The notes: generated by a model not told the origin, from the sequence alone. A stretch of DNA of 64,000 nt from Pseudomonas citronellolis (GCF_900112375.1 NZ_FOLS01000008.1:1-64000); one strand, 5' to 3'; shown: positions 48,611 through 60,400, counted from the first letter of the stretch. Numbers and translations are program-made.

Positions 48611-49471
48611 ATGCGCCCCATCGCTCGTCGTCTGTCGTCGTGCCTGTCGTTCCTGCTCTGCCTTTCGCCCCTGCTGGCCGGCCTCGCCCGGGCCGGCGAG
48701 GAAAGCCGCCTGCTGGCGGCCATCAACGCCTACCGCGCGCATCCCTCGGGGTGTGGCGGAAGTATGCCGAGGCGGCTGGCGCCGCTGACGTCGCAGGCCA
48801 GCCTGGCGCTGCCGGTGGGCTTCGGCGGCGGCCTGCGCGAAGGCGTGCGGGCTGCCGGCTACCAGGCGCAGGTGGTGCGCAGTATTCGTCTGGTGGGTGC
48901 GGCCGATGCCGGGGAGGCCTTCGACATGCTGCGCGAGCGCTATTGCTCGGCGCTGCTGGACCCGCAGTTCGCCGATGCCGGCGTGAGCCGCGCCCGCGGC
49001 GAATGGCGCCTGGTGCTGGCGCGCTCGATGGGCGGCAGCAGCCTGGAGGACCCGCGCGCAGCGGGACGGGCGCTGCTGGCCCAGGTCAACGCGGCGCGTT
49101 CGCGGGCGCGGCTGTGCGGCGACCGGCGCTTCGCCGCGGCCCGGCCGCTGAGCTGGAGCCCGGCGCTGGGCGCGGCGGCGCAGGCGCACAGCCGGGCCAT
49201 GGCGCGCGGCAACTACTTCGCCCACCGCGACCCCGACGGCGACACCCCGGCCGACCGCGCCCGCGCCGCCGGCTACCGCGGCCGCCAGATCGGCGAGAAC
49301 ATCGCCGCCGGCCAGGGCTCGACGAGCCAGGCCATGGCCAGCTGGCTGGCCAGCCCCGGGCATTGCGCCAACCTGATGAACCCGCTGTTCACCCAGGTCG
49401 GCGGCGCCTACGCCAGCGAGGCGCGCAGCGACCAGGGGGTGTACTGGACGCTGCTGTTCGGCGCGCCCTGA
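48611..49471 (+). CDS. secreted CAP (SCP/PR-1)-domain protein with a duplicated degenerate N-terminal half
   Basis: A 286-residue exported protein. Signal peptide about 1-28 (SSCLSFLLCLSPLLAGLARA). The C-terminal part (about 150-286) is a CAP domain with AQAHSRAMARGNYFAHRDPDGDTP, GENIAAG and SWLASPGHCANLMNP, which carry the family His and Glu residues. The segment after the signal (LLAAINAYRAHPSGCGG...LAPLTSQASLAL) repeats the opening of the same domain (LLAQVNAARSRARLCGD...RPLSWSPALGAAA), so a half CAP domain appears duplicated and decayed. Function of bacterial CAP proteins is largely unknown. Confidence 0.87.
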   Translation: MRPIARRLSSCLSFLLCLSPLLAGLARAGEESRLLAAINAYRAHPSGCGGSMPRRLAPLTSQASLALPVGFGGGLREGVRAAGYQAQVVRSIRLVGAADAGEAFDMLRERYCSALLDPQFADAGVSRARGEWRLVLARSMGGSSLEDPRAAGRALLAQVNAARSRARLCGDRRFAAARPLSWSPALGAAAQAHSRAMARGNYFAHRDPDGDTPADRARAAGYRGRQIGENIAAGQGSTSQAMASWLASPGHCANLMNPLFTQVGGAYASEARSDQGVYWTLLFGAP

Positions 49472-49477
49472 GGCAGC

Positions 49478-49935
49478 GGGCCTGCCCGCGTTTCGCGCGC
49501 AGGGCGCGCTCCTACATGGGAATGCGGTGGGTGGGGCTGCGCAGGAGCGGATCTCATCCGCGATAGCCGAAACCACCGGCGTCTTTCGTAGGATGGTGTT
49601 GAGCGAAGCGATACCCATCGCCGTGGCCGCATGGGTTTCGCCAAGGCTCAACCCATCCTACGAAAAGCGCCTCGGTGCAATCGGCAAGACAGTTGCTCCT
49701 ACGATTGCGCCCAATCGTTGGGCGGAACACCGATGCCGGATGGCTCGCGCGGCCGGGGCCAATCGCGGACGGAGTCCGCTCCTACGTTACAGGTGAACAC
49801 CGCCTTTCGTAGGAGCGAGCCGGGCCTGGCCGTACGGTAGGAGCGGATTCATCCGCGATCCCGCCGGCAGGGCCGGCGATGGGGAGGGGCGATGGGTATC
49901 GCTTCGCTCCACCCATCCTATGAAGGGCGCTTCGG
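49478..49935. repeat. REP and GATACCCATC-type repeats
   Basis: No gene is seen in 49472-50005. The region begins with a near copy of the element at positions 37-124. It continues with GTAGGATGGTGTTGAGCGAAG...GATACCCATC units near 49588-49625, their inverse near 49660, and GTAGGAGCGGA-type REPs near 49770, 49808 and 49838. Confidence 0.75.
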
Positions 49936-50005
49936 CGCGGCCTGTAGGCAGTTGCGCCCAACAGGGGCCGGATGTGCCGTATTTTCGCGAGCCGGCCTGG
50001 CGGCG

Positions 50006-50401
50006 TCAGGCGCTGGAGGACTGCTGCGCCTGCGGGTTGCGGTAGTCCTTGAGCAGGCGCTTGATGGCCTTGTTGACGTTGCGCTTGGCCAGTTCGTCCA
50101 GGGAGAACCAGCGGCAGTCGGCAATTTCGTTCTGCGGCTGGGGGTTCTGCGGCTCGGGCAGGGCCGTTTCGAACACGTAGTGGAGGGTCTGGTACAGCTC
50201 CAGCGGAGCGAGGTAGGCCATGGCCTCCACCTGCAGACCGGTTTCTTCGGCCAGCTCGCGCTGGGCCGCCTGGCGCGGGGCCTCGTTGGCCTCGATGCGG
50301 CCACCGGGCAGGTTCCATTTGCGCCGGGCCTTGCGCACGAAAAGGATCTTGTCGTCCTGACGGCAGATCACTGTCGCCCGTTCCTTGATCGCACTACCCA
50401 T
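50006..50401 (-). CDS. NUDIX hydrolase
   Basis: A 131-residue hydrolase with a complete Nudix box: GGRIEANEAPRQAAQRELAEETGL fits G-x5-E-x7-REUxEExGU, with the metal-binding glutamates in place. The N-terminus ATVICRQDDKILFVRKARRKWNLPGG is standard. It cleaves a nucleoside diphosphate linked to another group; the exact substrate is unknown. ATG 50401 follows AGGGGGTG; 16 further in-frame residues upstream are not typical. Confidence 0.9.
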   Translation of the reverse strand: MGSAIKERATVICRQDDKILFVRKARRKWNLPGGRIEANEAPRQAAQRELAEETGLQVEAMAYLAPLELYQTLHYVFETALPEPQNPQPQNEIADCRWFSLDELAKRNVNKAIKRLLKDYRNPQAQQSSSA

Positions 50402-50449
50402 GGGCACCCCCTGATACTGCTTGCCACATACATCTGTAATAGCAGACAA

Positions 50450-50806
50450 CGCTTGTCATGAATTTGTCACAAAAAATAAGCAAGAACGGCGCCAGCCGGC
50501 GCGGCGCGCAGGATACGCAGGGGGGAAGGCAGCGTTCCATTTGAAACCGCTGATTCGGGCAATGGAAATTTCTGATCGGTCGGCGGGGGGATGGGCGGTT
50601 TTGGGGCGCGGTGTTCCGGCTTGCGCCGAGGTGCCTTTCGTAGGATGGGTTGAGCTTGCGAAACCCATGTGGTGGCGGTGATGGGTATCGCTTCGCTCAA
50701 CCCATCCTACGGGAATGACCGAGCGCCGGCCTTGCCGGCGAAATCGCGGATAAATCCGCTCCTACATGGGAATGGCATGGCGCGTAGGAGCGGACTCCGT
50801 CCGCGA
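50450..50806. repeat. repeat-bearing intergenic region
   Basis: 50402-50449 is the NUDIX promoter area. Beyond it are GTAGGATGGGTTGAGC...GATGGGTATCGC units (near 50640-50712) and GTAGGAGCGGACTCCGTCCG (near 50783), the same families as at 49.5 kb. No gene is seen in this stretch. Confidence 0.7.
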
Positions 50807-52423
50807 TCAGCACACCGCGATATGCGAATCCGCCCGCGGTTCGGTGCCGCCGCAGAGCACGCCGGTCTGCGGGTCGCGGACGATGATCTGGCCGCGGCCG
50901 TAGTCGGTCAGGTCGCAAGCCACTTCCACCTCGTGGCCGCGGCGGGCCAGGGCGAAGGCGAGGTCGCGCGGGGCGCTCTGTTCTATGCCCACCTTCATCC
51001 CGCCCAGCCACTGCCAGCGTGGGGCGTCCAGCGCGGCTTGCGGGTTGAGGCCGAAGTCCACCAGGTTCATCACCACCTGCACGTGGCCCTGGGGCTGCAT
51101 GTAGCCGCCCATCACGCCGAAGGGGCCGACCGCCACGCCGTCCTTGCTGAGGAAGCCGGGGATGATGGTGTGGAAGGTCTGCTTGCCCGGGGCCAGGGCG
51201 TTGGCGTGGCCGGGGTCGAGGCTGAATTCCGAGCCGCGGTTCTGCAGGGCGATGCCGCTGTCGGGCAGCACCACGCCGGAGCCGAAGCCGTGGTAGGCGC
51301 TCTGGATGAAGGAGACCATGTTGCCTTCGCCGTCGGCGGTGGCGATGTACACGGTGCCGCTGGCGTGCGGGTCGCCGTGTTGTGGCGCCTGGGCGCGCTC
51401 GCCGATCTCGGCGCGGCGGCGCGCGGCGTAGTCTTCGCTCAGCAGGGCGCTGGCGGCCACGCGCATGTGCTCGGGGTCGGTGATGTAGTGCAGGCCGTCG
51501 GCGTAGGCCTTCTTCATCGCTTCCAGCTGGCGGTGCCAGGTCAGTTGGCTGTCGCGCTGGTCGAAGTCGAAGCCCTGGAGGATGTTCAGCGTCATCAGGG
51601 CGATCAGGCCCTGGCCGCTGGGCGGGATTTCCCAGACGTCATAGCCGCGGTAGTTGGCCTTGATCGGCTCGACCCATTTCGGCCGGTAGCCGGCCAGGTC
51701 CACCGCGCCCAGGTGGCCGCCGCTGGCCGCGGAATGCGCGGCCAGGCGCTGGGCGATGGCACCGCGGTAGAAGCTCTCGCACTTGGTCTCGGCCAGTTCG
51801 GCCAGGGTCCGCGCCTGGGCCGGGTTGCGGAACAGCTGGCCGGCGCGCGGCGCTTCGCCGTCGAGGGTGAAGGTGTCGAACCAGGCTTCCAGCACCGGTT
51901 CAGCGGCGCGGCTGGCCTGGTATTCGCGGCGGGCGATTTCCCACTGGTGGGCCACCACCGGCGATACCGGAAAGCCGTCGCGGGCCAGGGCGATGGCCGG
52001 TTGCAGCAAATCGGCGAAGGGCAGCTTGCCGAAGCGCGCGGACAGCTCGGCCCAGGCCGAGGGGATGCCCGGCACCGTGACCGGCAGCCAGCCGTGCACC
52101 GGCATCTTCCCGTGGCCGGCGGCCTTCACCGCGTCGATGGACAGCGAGGCGGGGGCGTGGCCGCTGGCGTCCAGGCCGTGCAACTGGTCCTTGACCCAGA
52201 CCAGGGCGAAGGCGTCGCCGCCGATGGCGCAGCCGGTGGGCTCGACCACCGTCAGCGCCGCCGCGGTGGCGATGGCCGCGTCGATGGCGTTGCCTCCGGC
52301 GCGCAGCATGGCGATGCCGGCCTCGGCGGCCAGCGGTTGCGAGGCGGCGACCATGCCGTTGCGGGCGAAGACGCTCTGGCGCTGGGAGGCGTAGGGGTAT
52401 TCGTGGGCGGAGAAGTTAAGCAT
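50807..52423 (-). CDS. gamma-glutamyltransferase family protein, cytoplasmic
   Basis: A 538-residue Ntn-hydrolase of the gamma-glutamyltransferase family. The predicted nucleophile exposed by self-cleavage is Thr357 (SGTVYIATADGEGNMVSF, aligned to TTHYSVVD of E. coli Ggt). The family blocks AASQPLAAEAGIAMLRAGGNAIDAA, EPTGCAIGGDAF and GVMGGYMQPQGHVQV are present. There is no signal peptide, unlike classical periplasmic Ggt, so it acts in the cytoplasm on imported compounds. It is last in the operon with two binding proteins, a permease and an ATPase, suggesting uptake followed by hydrolysis of a gamma-glutamyl or related amide. Confidence 0.9.
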   Translation of the reverse strand: MLNFSAHEYPYASQRQSVFARNGMVAASQPLAAEAGIAMLRAGGNAIDAAIATAAALTVVEPTGCAIGGDAFALVWVKDQLHGLDASGHAPASLSIDAVKAAGHGKMPVHGWLPVTVPGIPSAWAELSARFGKLPFADLLQPAIALARDGFPVSPVVAHQWEIARREYQASRAAEPVLEAWFDTFTLDGEAPRAGQLFRNPAQARTLAELAETKCESFYRGAIAQRLAAHSAASGGHLGAVDLAGYRPKWVEPIKANYRGYDVWEIPPSGQGLIALMTLNILQGFDFDQRDSQLTWHRQLEAMKKAYADGLHYITDPEHMRVAASALLSEDYAARRRAEIGERAQAPQHGDPHASGTVYIATADGEGNMVSFIQSAYHGFGSGVVLPDSGIALQNRGSEFSLDPGHANALAPGKQTFHTIIPGFLSKDGVAVGPFGVMGGYMQPQGHVQVVMNLVDFGLNPQAALDAPRWQWLGGMKVGIEQSAPRDLAFALARRGHEVEVACDLTDYGRGQIIVRDPQTGVLCGGTEPRADSHIAVC

Positions 52424-52441
52424 GGCAGGGCTCTTCGAAGG

Positions 52442-54328
<1,887 letters not shown>

Positions 54329-55099
54329 TCAGCGCCCCCTCAGCAGTTTCATGGCCTGCTGGCCGAACATCCGGCTCGGCGCCGCCGGGGCGTTGCCCTC
54401 GGACTTGCCGAAGCGTTTTTCCAGCCAGCGCTGGAAGAAGCCCCAGAGGGTGGTCAGCAGCAGGAAGTAGATGGCCACCACCAGGTACAGCTCGAACACG
54501 CGGAAGGTCGCCGAGGTGACCATCTGGGTGCTCAGCAGCAGTTCCTGCACGCCGATCACGCTGACCAGGGTGGTGTTCTTCAGCATCACGTTGAATTCGT
54601 TGCCCAGCGGCGGGACGATGACGCGGAAGGCCTGGGGCAGGACGATGCGCCGCATCAGCTTGGCGAAGGTCATGCCCAGGGACTTGCCGGCCTCGTACTG
54701 GCCCTTGTCCACCGCGCCGATGCCGGCGCGGATGATCTCGGCCATGTAGGCGCCCTCGTTGAGGCCCAGGGCGATGATCGCCGCCTGGATGTTGCCGGGC
54801 AGGACGAACAGCCCCAGGTCCAGGTCCTCGAATCGGAACACCCCGCCGGCGGCCAGCGCCGTGTAGAGGAAGACGATCTGCACCAGCAGCGGGGTGCCGC
54901 GCATCAGCCACACGTAGAAGCGCACCGGGTATTGCAGCAGCGGGTTGGACGACAGCCGCATCAGCGCCGCCAGCAGCCCGAGCACGCAGCCCAGGAGCAT
55001 GGCGCTGACGGCGATCACGCAGGTCAGCCAGAGACCGTACAGGTAGATGTCGCTCGGCTTGAGCAGGTATTGCCAGAACACGTCCCAACTGAAGTTCAT
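54329..55099 (-). CDS. polar amino-acid ABC transporter permease (HisM/GlnP-like)
   Basis: A 256-residue inner-membrane permease with about five helices. [21 protein letters not shown] and the EAA loop [24 protein letters not shown] define the family. There is only one permease gene, so the channel is presumably a homodimer. It lies 16 bp after the family 3 binding-protein gene. Confidence 0.93.
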   Translation of the reverse strand: MNFSWDVFWQYLLKPSDIYLYGLWLTCVIAVSAMLLGCVLGLLAALMRLSSNPLLQYPVRFYVWLMRGTPLLVQIVFLYTALAAGGVFRFEDLDLGLFVLPGNIQAAIIALGLNEGAYMAEIIRAGIGAVDKGQYEAGKSLGMTFAKLMRRIVLPQAFRVIVPPLGNEFNVMLKNTTLVSVIGVQELLLSTQMVTSATFRVFELYLVVAIYFLLLTTLWGFFQRWLEKRFGKSEGNAPAAPSRMFGQQAMKLLRGR

Positions 55100-55115
55100 G
55101 GTCGGTCACCTCGGC

Positions 55116-55925
55116 TCAGTCGAGCTTGTCGCCTTCGATGTGCCACTTGGCGAGCAGCGCCTGGTAGCTGCCGTCGGCCTGCATGTCCTGGATGATCTGC
55201 TGCACCGCCGCGCTGAGCTGCTTGTCTTCCTTGCGGATGCCCAGGCCGGTGAGGATGCGGGCGAAGGCCGGCACGCCGATCTCGAACAGGTCCGGGGCCA
55301 TGCCCTGGTAGTAGCCGGCGGTTTCCACGGTGGTGCCGTAGGCGTCGGCCTGCTGGATGCGCAGGGCCTGGAAGGCGTCGGTGTCGGTGTTGTAGACGAT
55401 GACTTTCATCGGCGCCTTGCCGGCCTGCTTCAGCTTCTCGTTGTGGGCGTCGAGCAGGGTGCGGATGGTCGAGCCGTTGAGCACCGCGACCTTCTTCCCG
55501 GACAGGTCGTCGAGGGTGTGGATGCCCTTGGGGTTGCCCTTGGCCACCACCACGGCCTGGCTGGAATACATGTAGTTGACCATGTCGATCACTTCGCGCC
55601 GCTCGGGCTTGTCGAACAGCTGGTCCACCAGCATGTCGCACTGCCGGGCCAGCAGCGCCGGGATCAGCCCGGAGAAGGGCGTCACCCGCCATTCGATCTT
55701 CTTGTCGCCCAGGCGCTTGGCGATGGCCTCGCCGAGGTCGACGGTGACCCCGGTGAGCTTCTGCGAGGCGTCGTAGAAGCCCATGGGCGGGGAGTCCATG
55801 CCGCCGCAGAAGACCACCTTGTCGGCGGTTTTCAGGCGGTCGGGGATTTTCACCGCGTCGGCGTGCGCCAGCGGGGCGGCCAGGCAGAGGGCGAGAAGGC
55901 ACTGCGGGATCCTGCGTACGAACAT
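55116..55925 (-). CDS. amino-acid-type periplasmic binding protein (SBP family 3)
   Basis: A 269-residue secreted binding protein with signal peptide CLLALCLAAPLAHA. The family 3 core is KVVFCGGMDSPPMGFYDASQKLTGVTVDLGEAIAKRLG, with the SGLIPALLARQCDMLVDQLFDKPERREVIDMVNYM block. It is the first structural gene of the transporter set, 60 bp after the GntR gene. The ligand is unknown; a charged amino acid or gamma-glutamyl compound is possible. Confidence 0.91.
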   Translation of the reverse strand: MFVRRIPQCLLALCLAAPLAHADAVKIPDRLKTADKVVFCGGMDSPPMGFYDASQKLTGVTVDLGEAIAKRLGDKKIEWRVTPFSGLIPALLARQCDMLVDQLFDKPERREVIDMVNYMYSSQAVVVAKGNPKGIHTLDDLSGKKVAVLNGSTIRTLLDAHNEKLKQAGKAPMKVIVYNTDTDAFQALRIQQADAYGTTVETAGYYQGMAPDLFEIGVPAFARILTGLGIRKEDKQLSAAVQQIIQDMQADGSYQALLAKWHIEGDKLD

Positions 55926-55985
55926 GTTCAGCTCCAGTGGGCGAGGTTGCCGGGGCAGTTCAACGGGACAGGCGAAGCGTGGGTC

Positions 55986-56654
55986 TCAGGCGCCCTTTGC
56001 TTCGAGGAACTTCAGCAGCGAGGGCACCGTGCCCTCGATGTGCTCGCAGAGCACCCGCTCGGCTTCGCGGGCGTCGCCGCTGCGCAGCGCGTCGAGGATC
56101 ACCGCGTGCTCCTCGCGGGCGCTCATGGGCTTGTCGACGTGCTGCAGCCACAGGCGCATGTGCGGCTCGATCATCGAGTACAGGGCGTTGATCTGGCGCA
56201 GCAGGCGCGGGCGCTCGGCGAGGCTGCAGAGGTATTCGTGGAAGACGCGGTGGCGGCTGACCCACTCGGCGCTGTCGTCGCGGTAGTCGTCCATCTCGTC
56301 GAGCAGGCGTTCCAGGCGCGCCAGCTGGCGTTCGCCCAGCTTCGGCACGGCGAGGCGGATGGCCAGGCCTTCCAGGGCGCTGCGCATCTCGAAGACTTCG
56401 CGCATCTCCTCGATGTTCAGCCCGCTGACGATGGCCCCGCGGTTCGGCCGCAGCGTCACCAGGCCCTCGGCGGCCAGGCGGCGGAAGGCTTCGCGCACCG
56501 GCATGCGGCTCATGCCGATGTCGTTGGCGATGTCTTCGGCGATCAGGCGGTCGCCGGTGCGGTACTGGCCCTTGCAGATGGCGTCCAGCAGGTAGCTGTA
56601 GGCCTCTTCCTCGGCGGTCACGGGTTGGCGGTCGTAGTTGGGTACCAGGCGCAT
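55986..56654 (-). CDS. GntR family regulator (FCD/FadR type)
   Basis: A 222-residue regulator. The winged helix DAICKGQYRTGDRLIAEDIANDIGMSRMPVREAFRRLAAEGLVTLRPNRGAIV lies at about 20-75; the C-terminal all-helical FCD domain includes EMREVFEMRSALEGLAIRLA and HRVFHEYLCSLAER with metal-binding histidines. ATG 56654 has AAGGAG at the right distance; the upstream ATG at 56684 falls inside a likely operator. It heads the transport operon and probably represses it in the absence of the substrate. Confidence 0.91.
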   Translation of the reverse strand: MRLVPNYDRQPVTAEEEAYSYLLDAICKGQYRTGDRLIAEDIANDIGMSRMPVREAFRRLAAEGLVTLRPNRGAIVSGLNIEEMREVFEMRSALEGLAIRLAVPKLGERQLARLERLLDEMDDYRDDSAEWVSRHRVFHEYLCSLAERPRLLRQINALYSMIEPHMRLWLQHVDKPMSAREEHAVILDALRSGDAREAERVLCEHIEGTVPSLLKFLEAKGA

Positions 56655-56666
56655 GGGACGCTCCTT

Positions 56667-56684
56667 TTGGATTTCTGTATCCAA
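56667..56684. promoter_or_regulatory. palindromic operator upstream of the GntR gene
   Basis: TTGGATTTCTGTATCCAA is a perfect inverted repeat (TTGGAT-N6-ATCCAA) starting 13 bp before the GntR start codon, with a further TGGAT half-site next to it (56685-56691 region, minus strand). An autoregulatory operator is the natural reading. Confidence 0.65.
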
Positions 56685-56691
56685 TTATCCA

Positions 56692-57192
56692 TGAATGCAA
56701 TTAAGCAGATGCCGTGCCAGGATCGCTGATCGAGACACAAGCCGTTGATTCGCTGGCGATTTGGTTGGGATGGAGGAGGGTAGCGGGGTGCTGGATGGGC
56801 ATCGAACGGTAACGTCCGGCGCTCGTCGTGCGTCATGTTGATGCACGGCGGGCACTTTTGTAACGCGGGCGGACGTTCGTCAGGGCGGCGCCGGGGGATG
56901 TGCCGTGGCCGCGGCGGCGTGCGTCGATGCCTGGGTTGGCACTGTCAGCTCCGCTTCGCCCCGCGACAACCGGTCTCAGCCGAAAGAATGGTCGTGATGC
57001 CCATCCTTGACGCTTCGCTCGGCGCCTGGTGAGCTTGGCGCGGGCGCTTCGGGGGTGCTTGCTGGTTCGTTGGCGCTTGCAATTTGACAGCTGTGTTCCA
57101 AGCTAGGTCAGGGCATCGCTTTCTGTTAAGGTTCGCGGATTCGATGGCGCGCACAGCGCCGGATTCCACTCTAGTTATGCATGAGGTGCTGT
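56692..57192. other. intergenic region upstream of gacA
   Basis: About 500 bp without a recognisable gene or repeat. TTGACA at 57084-57089 is a consensus -35 but has only a weak -10 (TAGGTC at 57104). A small RNA cannot be excluded from sequence alone; no Rho-independent terminator was seen. Confidence 0.3.
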
Positions 57193-57837
57193 GTGATCAA
57201 GGTGCTGGTGGTCGATGACCACGATCTGGTGCGCACCGGAATTACCCGCATGCTGGCCGACATCGAGGGCCTGCAGGTGGTGGGCCAGGCCGAATCCGGC
57301 GAGGACGCCCTGCGGCTGGCCCGGGAACTCAAGCCCGACGTCGTCCTGATGGACGTGAAGATGCCCGGCATCGGCGGCCTGGAAGCCACCCGCAAGCTGA
57401 TGCGCAGCCAGCCGGACGTGCGCGTGCTGGCCGTGACCGTCTGCGAGGAAGACCCGTTCCCCACCCGCCTCATGCAGGCCGGCGCCTCCGGTTACCTGAC
57501 CAAGGGCGCGGCGCTGGAGGAAATGGTCCAGGCCATCCGCCAGGTCTTCGCCGGGCAGCGCTACATCAGCCCGCAGATCGCCCAGAGCCTGGCGCTGAAG
57601 TCCTTCGAGCCGGAGAAGGGCGGTTCGCCGTTCGACTCGCTGTCCGAGCGCGAAATCCAGATCGCCCTGATGATCGCCAACTGCCACAAGGTGCAGAGCA
57701 TCTCCGACAAGCTCTGCCTGTCGCCCAAGACGGTGAACACCTACCGCTACCGCATCTACGAGAAGCTCTCCATCACCAGCGACGTCGAGCTGGCGTTGCT
57801 GGCGGTGCGCCACGGCATGGTGGATGCCAGCAACTAG
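57193..57837 (+). CDS. gacA: response regulator GacA
   Basis: The 214-residue response regulator of the GacS/GacA system controls the Rsm small RNAs, secondary metabolism and biofilm traits. The receiver has the acidic pair in VVDDHD, phospho-acceptor Asp54 in DVVLMDVKMPG and Lys in YLTKGA. The LuxR-type helix-turn-helix is LSEREIQIALMIANCHKVQSISDKLCLSPKTVNTYRYRIYEKL. The GTG at 57193 gives the exact family N-terminus (IKVLVVDDHDLVRTGI), with GAGGTG upstream. uvrC begins on the very next base after the stop, the conserved gacA-uvrC order. Confidence 0.97.
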   Translation: MIKVLVVDDHDLVRTGITRMLADIEGLQVVGQAESGEDALRLARELKPDVVLMDVKMPGIGGLEATRKLMRSQPDVRVLAVTVCEEDPFPTRLMQAGASGYLTKGAALEEMVQAIRQVFAGQRYISPQIAQSLALKSFEPEKGGSPFDSLSEREIQIALMIANCHKVQSISDKLCLSPKTVNTYRYRIYEKLSITSDVELALLAVRHGMVDASN

Positions 57838-59664
57838 ATGAGCGCGGTGTTCGATTCGGCAGCCTACCTCGCCACCTGCAGCGGCCGTCCCGGCGTCTAC
57901 CGCATGTTCGATGCGGACGCCAAGCTGCTCTACGTCGGCAAGGCGAAGAACCTCAAGAAGCGCCTGGCCAGCTACTTCCGCAAGACCGGCCTGGCGCCCA
58001 AGACCGCCGCCCTGGTGGCGCGCATCGCCCAGGTCGAGACCACCATCACCGCCAACGAGACCGAGGCGCTGCTGCTGGAGCAGACGCTGATCAAGGAATG
58101 GCGGCCGCCGTACAACATCCTCCTGCGCGACGACAAGTCCTACCCCTACGTCTACCTGTCGAGCGAGGACGAATACCCGCGCCTGGCCCTGCACCGCGGC
58201 GCCAAGAAGGCCAAGGGCCGCTACTTCGGGCCCTACCCGAGCGCCGGCGCCATCCGCGAGAGCCTGGCCCTGCTGCAGAAGGCCTTCCTGGTGCGGCAAT
58301 GCGAGGACAGCTACTTCCGCAACCGCACCCGGCCCTGCCTGCAGTACCAGATCAAGCGCTGCAAGGGGCCCTGTGTCGGCCTGGTCGGCCCCGAGGAATA
58401 CGCCCAGGACGTGCGCCATTCGGTGATGTTCCTCGAAGGCCGCAGCAACCAGCTGGCCGAGGAGCTGAGCGCCGACATGGAGCAGGCGGCCATGCGCCTG
58501 GAGTTCGAGCGCGCCGCCGAGCTGCGCGACCAGGTTGCCATCCTGCGCCGCGTGCAGGACCAGCAGAGCATGGAGGGCGGCAACGGCGACGTCGACGTCA
58601 TCGCCGCTATGGTCAACCCCGGCGGCGCCTGCGTGCACCTGATCAGCGTGCGCGGCGGGCGCGTGCTGGGCAGCAAGAACTTCTTCCCCCAGGTGGGCAT
58701 AGAAGAGGAGGTCGACGAGGTGCTGCTGGCCTTCCTCGGCCAGTACTACCTGAGCCACCACGAGCGCGAGCTGCCGGCGGAGCTGATCGTCAACGCTGTG
58801 CACGAGGACTTCCCGGTGCTGATCGAGGCCATCGCCAGCGCCCGTGGCCGCGAACTGGAGATCAGCCACCGGGTGCGCGGCACCCGCGCGCGCTGGCAGC
58901 AACTGGCGATCACCAACGCCGAGCAGGCCCTGGCCGCGCGCCTGGCCAACCGCCAGCACGTGGCCGCGCGCTTCGAGGCCCTGGCCGAGGCGCTGGACCT
59001 GGACGAGCCGCCGCAGCGCCTGGAGTGCTTCGACATCAGCCATTCCAGCGGCGAGGCCACGGTGGCCTCCTGCGTGGTGTTCGGCCCCGAGGGCCCGCTG
59101 AAGTCCGACTACCGGCGCTTCAACATCGAGGGCATCACCGGCGGCGACGACTACGCCGCCATGCACCAGGCCCTGACGCGGCGCTTCAGCCGCCTGAAGG
59201 AGGGGGAGGGCAAGATGCCCGACATCCTCCTGGTGGACGGCGGCAAGGGCCAGTTGGCCATGGCCCGGGAAGTGCTCCAGGAGCTGGCGGTGAGCGGGCT
59301 GATTCTGCTCGGCGTGGCCAAGGGCGTGACGCGCAAGCCGGGCCTGGAGACCCTCTACCTCAACGATGCCGAGCACGAATTCACCCTGCCGGCGAATTCC
59401 CCGGCGCTGCACCTGATCCAGCAGATCCGCGACGAATCGCACCGCTTCGCCATCACCGGCCACCGCGCCCGCCGCGGCAAGGCCCGGCGCACCTCGAGCC
59501 TGGAAGAGGTGCCGGGGGTCGGGCCCAAGCGCCGCCGCGAGCTGCTCAAGCATTTCGGTGGGTTGCAGGAACTGGGCCGCGCCAGTATCGATGAGATCGC
59601 CAAAGCCCCGGGCATCAGCAAAAAGCTGGCCGAGCAGATTTATGCTGCCCTGCACAGCGAGTAG
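57838..59664 (+). CDS. uvrC: excinuclease ABC subunit C
   Basis: The 608-residue nuclease makes both incisions in nucleotide excision repair with UvrB. N-terminal GIY-YIG nuclease ([24 protein letters not shown], about 18-41), cysteine cluster ([13 protein letters not shown]), UVR/UvrB-binding helix (about 200-235), the RNase H-like 3'-side nuclease with [17 protein letters not shown] and DGGKGQL, and two C-terminal helix-hairpin-helix motifs ([34 protein letters not shown]). It is abutted to gacA with no gap. Confidence 0.98.
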   Translation: MSAVFDSAAYLATCSGRPGVYRMFDADAKLLYVGKAKNLKKRLASYFRKTGLAPKTAALVARIAQVETTITANETEALLLEQTLIKEWRPPYNILLRDDKSYPYVYLSSEDEYPRLALHRGAKKAKGRYFGPYPSAGAIRESLALLQKAFLVRQCEDSYFRNRTRPCLQYQIKRCKGPCVGLVGPEEYAQDVRHSVMFLEGRSNQLAEELSADMEQAAMRLEFERAAELRDQVAILRRVQDQQSMEGGNGDVDVIAAMVNPGGACVHLISVRGGRVLGSKNFFPQVGIEEEVDEVLLAFLGQYYLSHHERELPAELIVNAVHEDFPVLIEAIASARGRELEISHRVRGTRARWQQLAITNAEQALAARLANRQHVAARFEALAEALDLDEPPQRLECFDISHSSGEATVASCVVFGPEGPLKSDYRRFNIEGITGGDDYAAMHQALTRRFSRLKEGEGKMPDILLVDGGKGQLAMAREVLQELAVSGLILLGVAKGVTRKPGLETLYLNDAEHEFTLPANSPALHLIQQIRDESHRFAITGHRARRGKARRTSSLEEVPGVGPKRRRELLKHFGGLQELGRASIDEIAKAPGISKKLAEQIYAALHSE

Positions 59665-59698
59665 AATGCCGGGCTCAACTCACCGGCCAGTGGTCCCG

Positions 59699-60259
59699 AT
59701 GAATATTCCGAATCTGCTCACTCTGCTCCGCGTCCTGCTCATCCCGATCTTCATCCTGCTGTTCTACATGCCGTTCCCGGGCAGCCACCTGGCCTCCAGC
59801 GCGGTATTCGCCCTGGCCGCGGCGACCGACTGGCTGGATGGGTATCTGGCGCGCAAGCTGGGGCAGAGTACGCCCTTCGGCGCCTTCCTCGACCCGGTGG
59901 CGGACAAGCTGATGGTGGCGGTGGCGCTGGTGCTGCTGGTGGAAGAGCACGCCAATCTCTGGCTGACGCTGCCGGCGGTGATCATCATCGGCCGCGAGAT
60001 CGTGGTCTCGGCGCTGCGCGAATGGATGGCCGAACTGGGCGCCCGCGCCCACGTCGCCGTATCCAACCTGGGCAAGTGGAAGACCGCCGCGCAGATGGCC
60101 GCGCTGGTGATCCTGCTGGCCAACGCCCCGCTGTTCACCTTCTGGGTGCTGCTGGGCTACGGGCTGCTGATCGTCGCCGCGGCCCTGACGCTGTGGTCCA
60201 TGCTGCACTACCTGCTGGCCGCCTGGCCGCACCTGAGCACCACCCCGAAAGAGAAATAA
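59699..60259 (+). CDS. pgsA: CDP-diacylglycerol-glycerol-3-phosphate phosphatidyltransferase
   Basis: A 186-residue inner-membrane enzyme that makes phosphatidylglycerol phosphate from CDP-diacylglycerol and glycerol 3-phosphate. The CDP-alcohol phosphotransferase signature D-G-x2-A-R-x8-G-x3-D-x3-D is visible as DGYLARKLGQSTPFGAFLD...D (about 40-65). About four to five membrane helices. It starts 34 bp after uvrC at MNIPNLLTLLR, the standard N-terminus. Confidence 0.97.
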   Translation: MNIPNLLTLLRVLLIPIFILLFYMPFPGSHLASSAVFALAAATDWLDGYLARKLGQSTPFGAFLDPVADKLMVAVALVLLVEEHANLWLTLPAVIIIGREIVVSALREWMAELGARAHVAVSNLGKWKTAAQMAALVILLANAPLFTFWVLLGYGLLIVAAALTLWSMLHYLLAAWPHLSTTPKEK

Positions 60260-60278
60260 CTTTTTTTGAATCAAAGGG

Positions 60279-60306
60279 TTGACGAGGCTCCAGAAAAAGA
60301 TAGAAT
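60279..60306 (+). promoter_or_regulatory. sigma-70 promoter of tRNA-Gly
   Basis: TTGACG (60279-60284), 16-bp spacer, TAGAAT (60301-60306), followed by a GC-rich discriminator (GGCGCCC) typical of stable-RNA promoters. The tRNA begins 18 bp after the -10. Confidence 0.75.
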
Positions 60307-60324
60307 GGCGCCCGTCAACACGAC

Positions 60325-60400
<76 letters not shown>

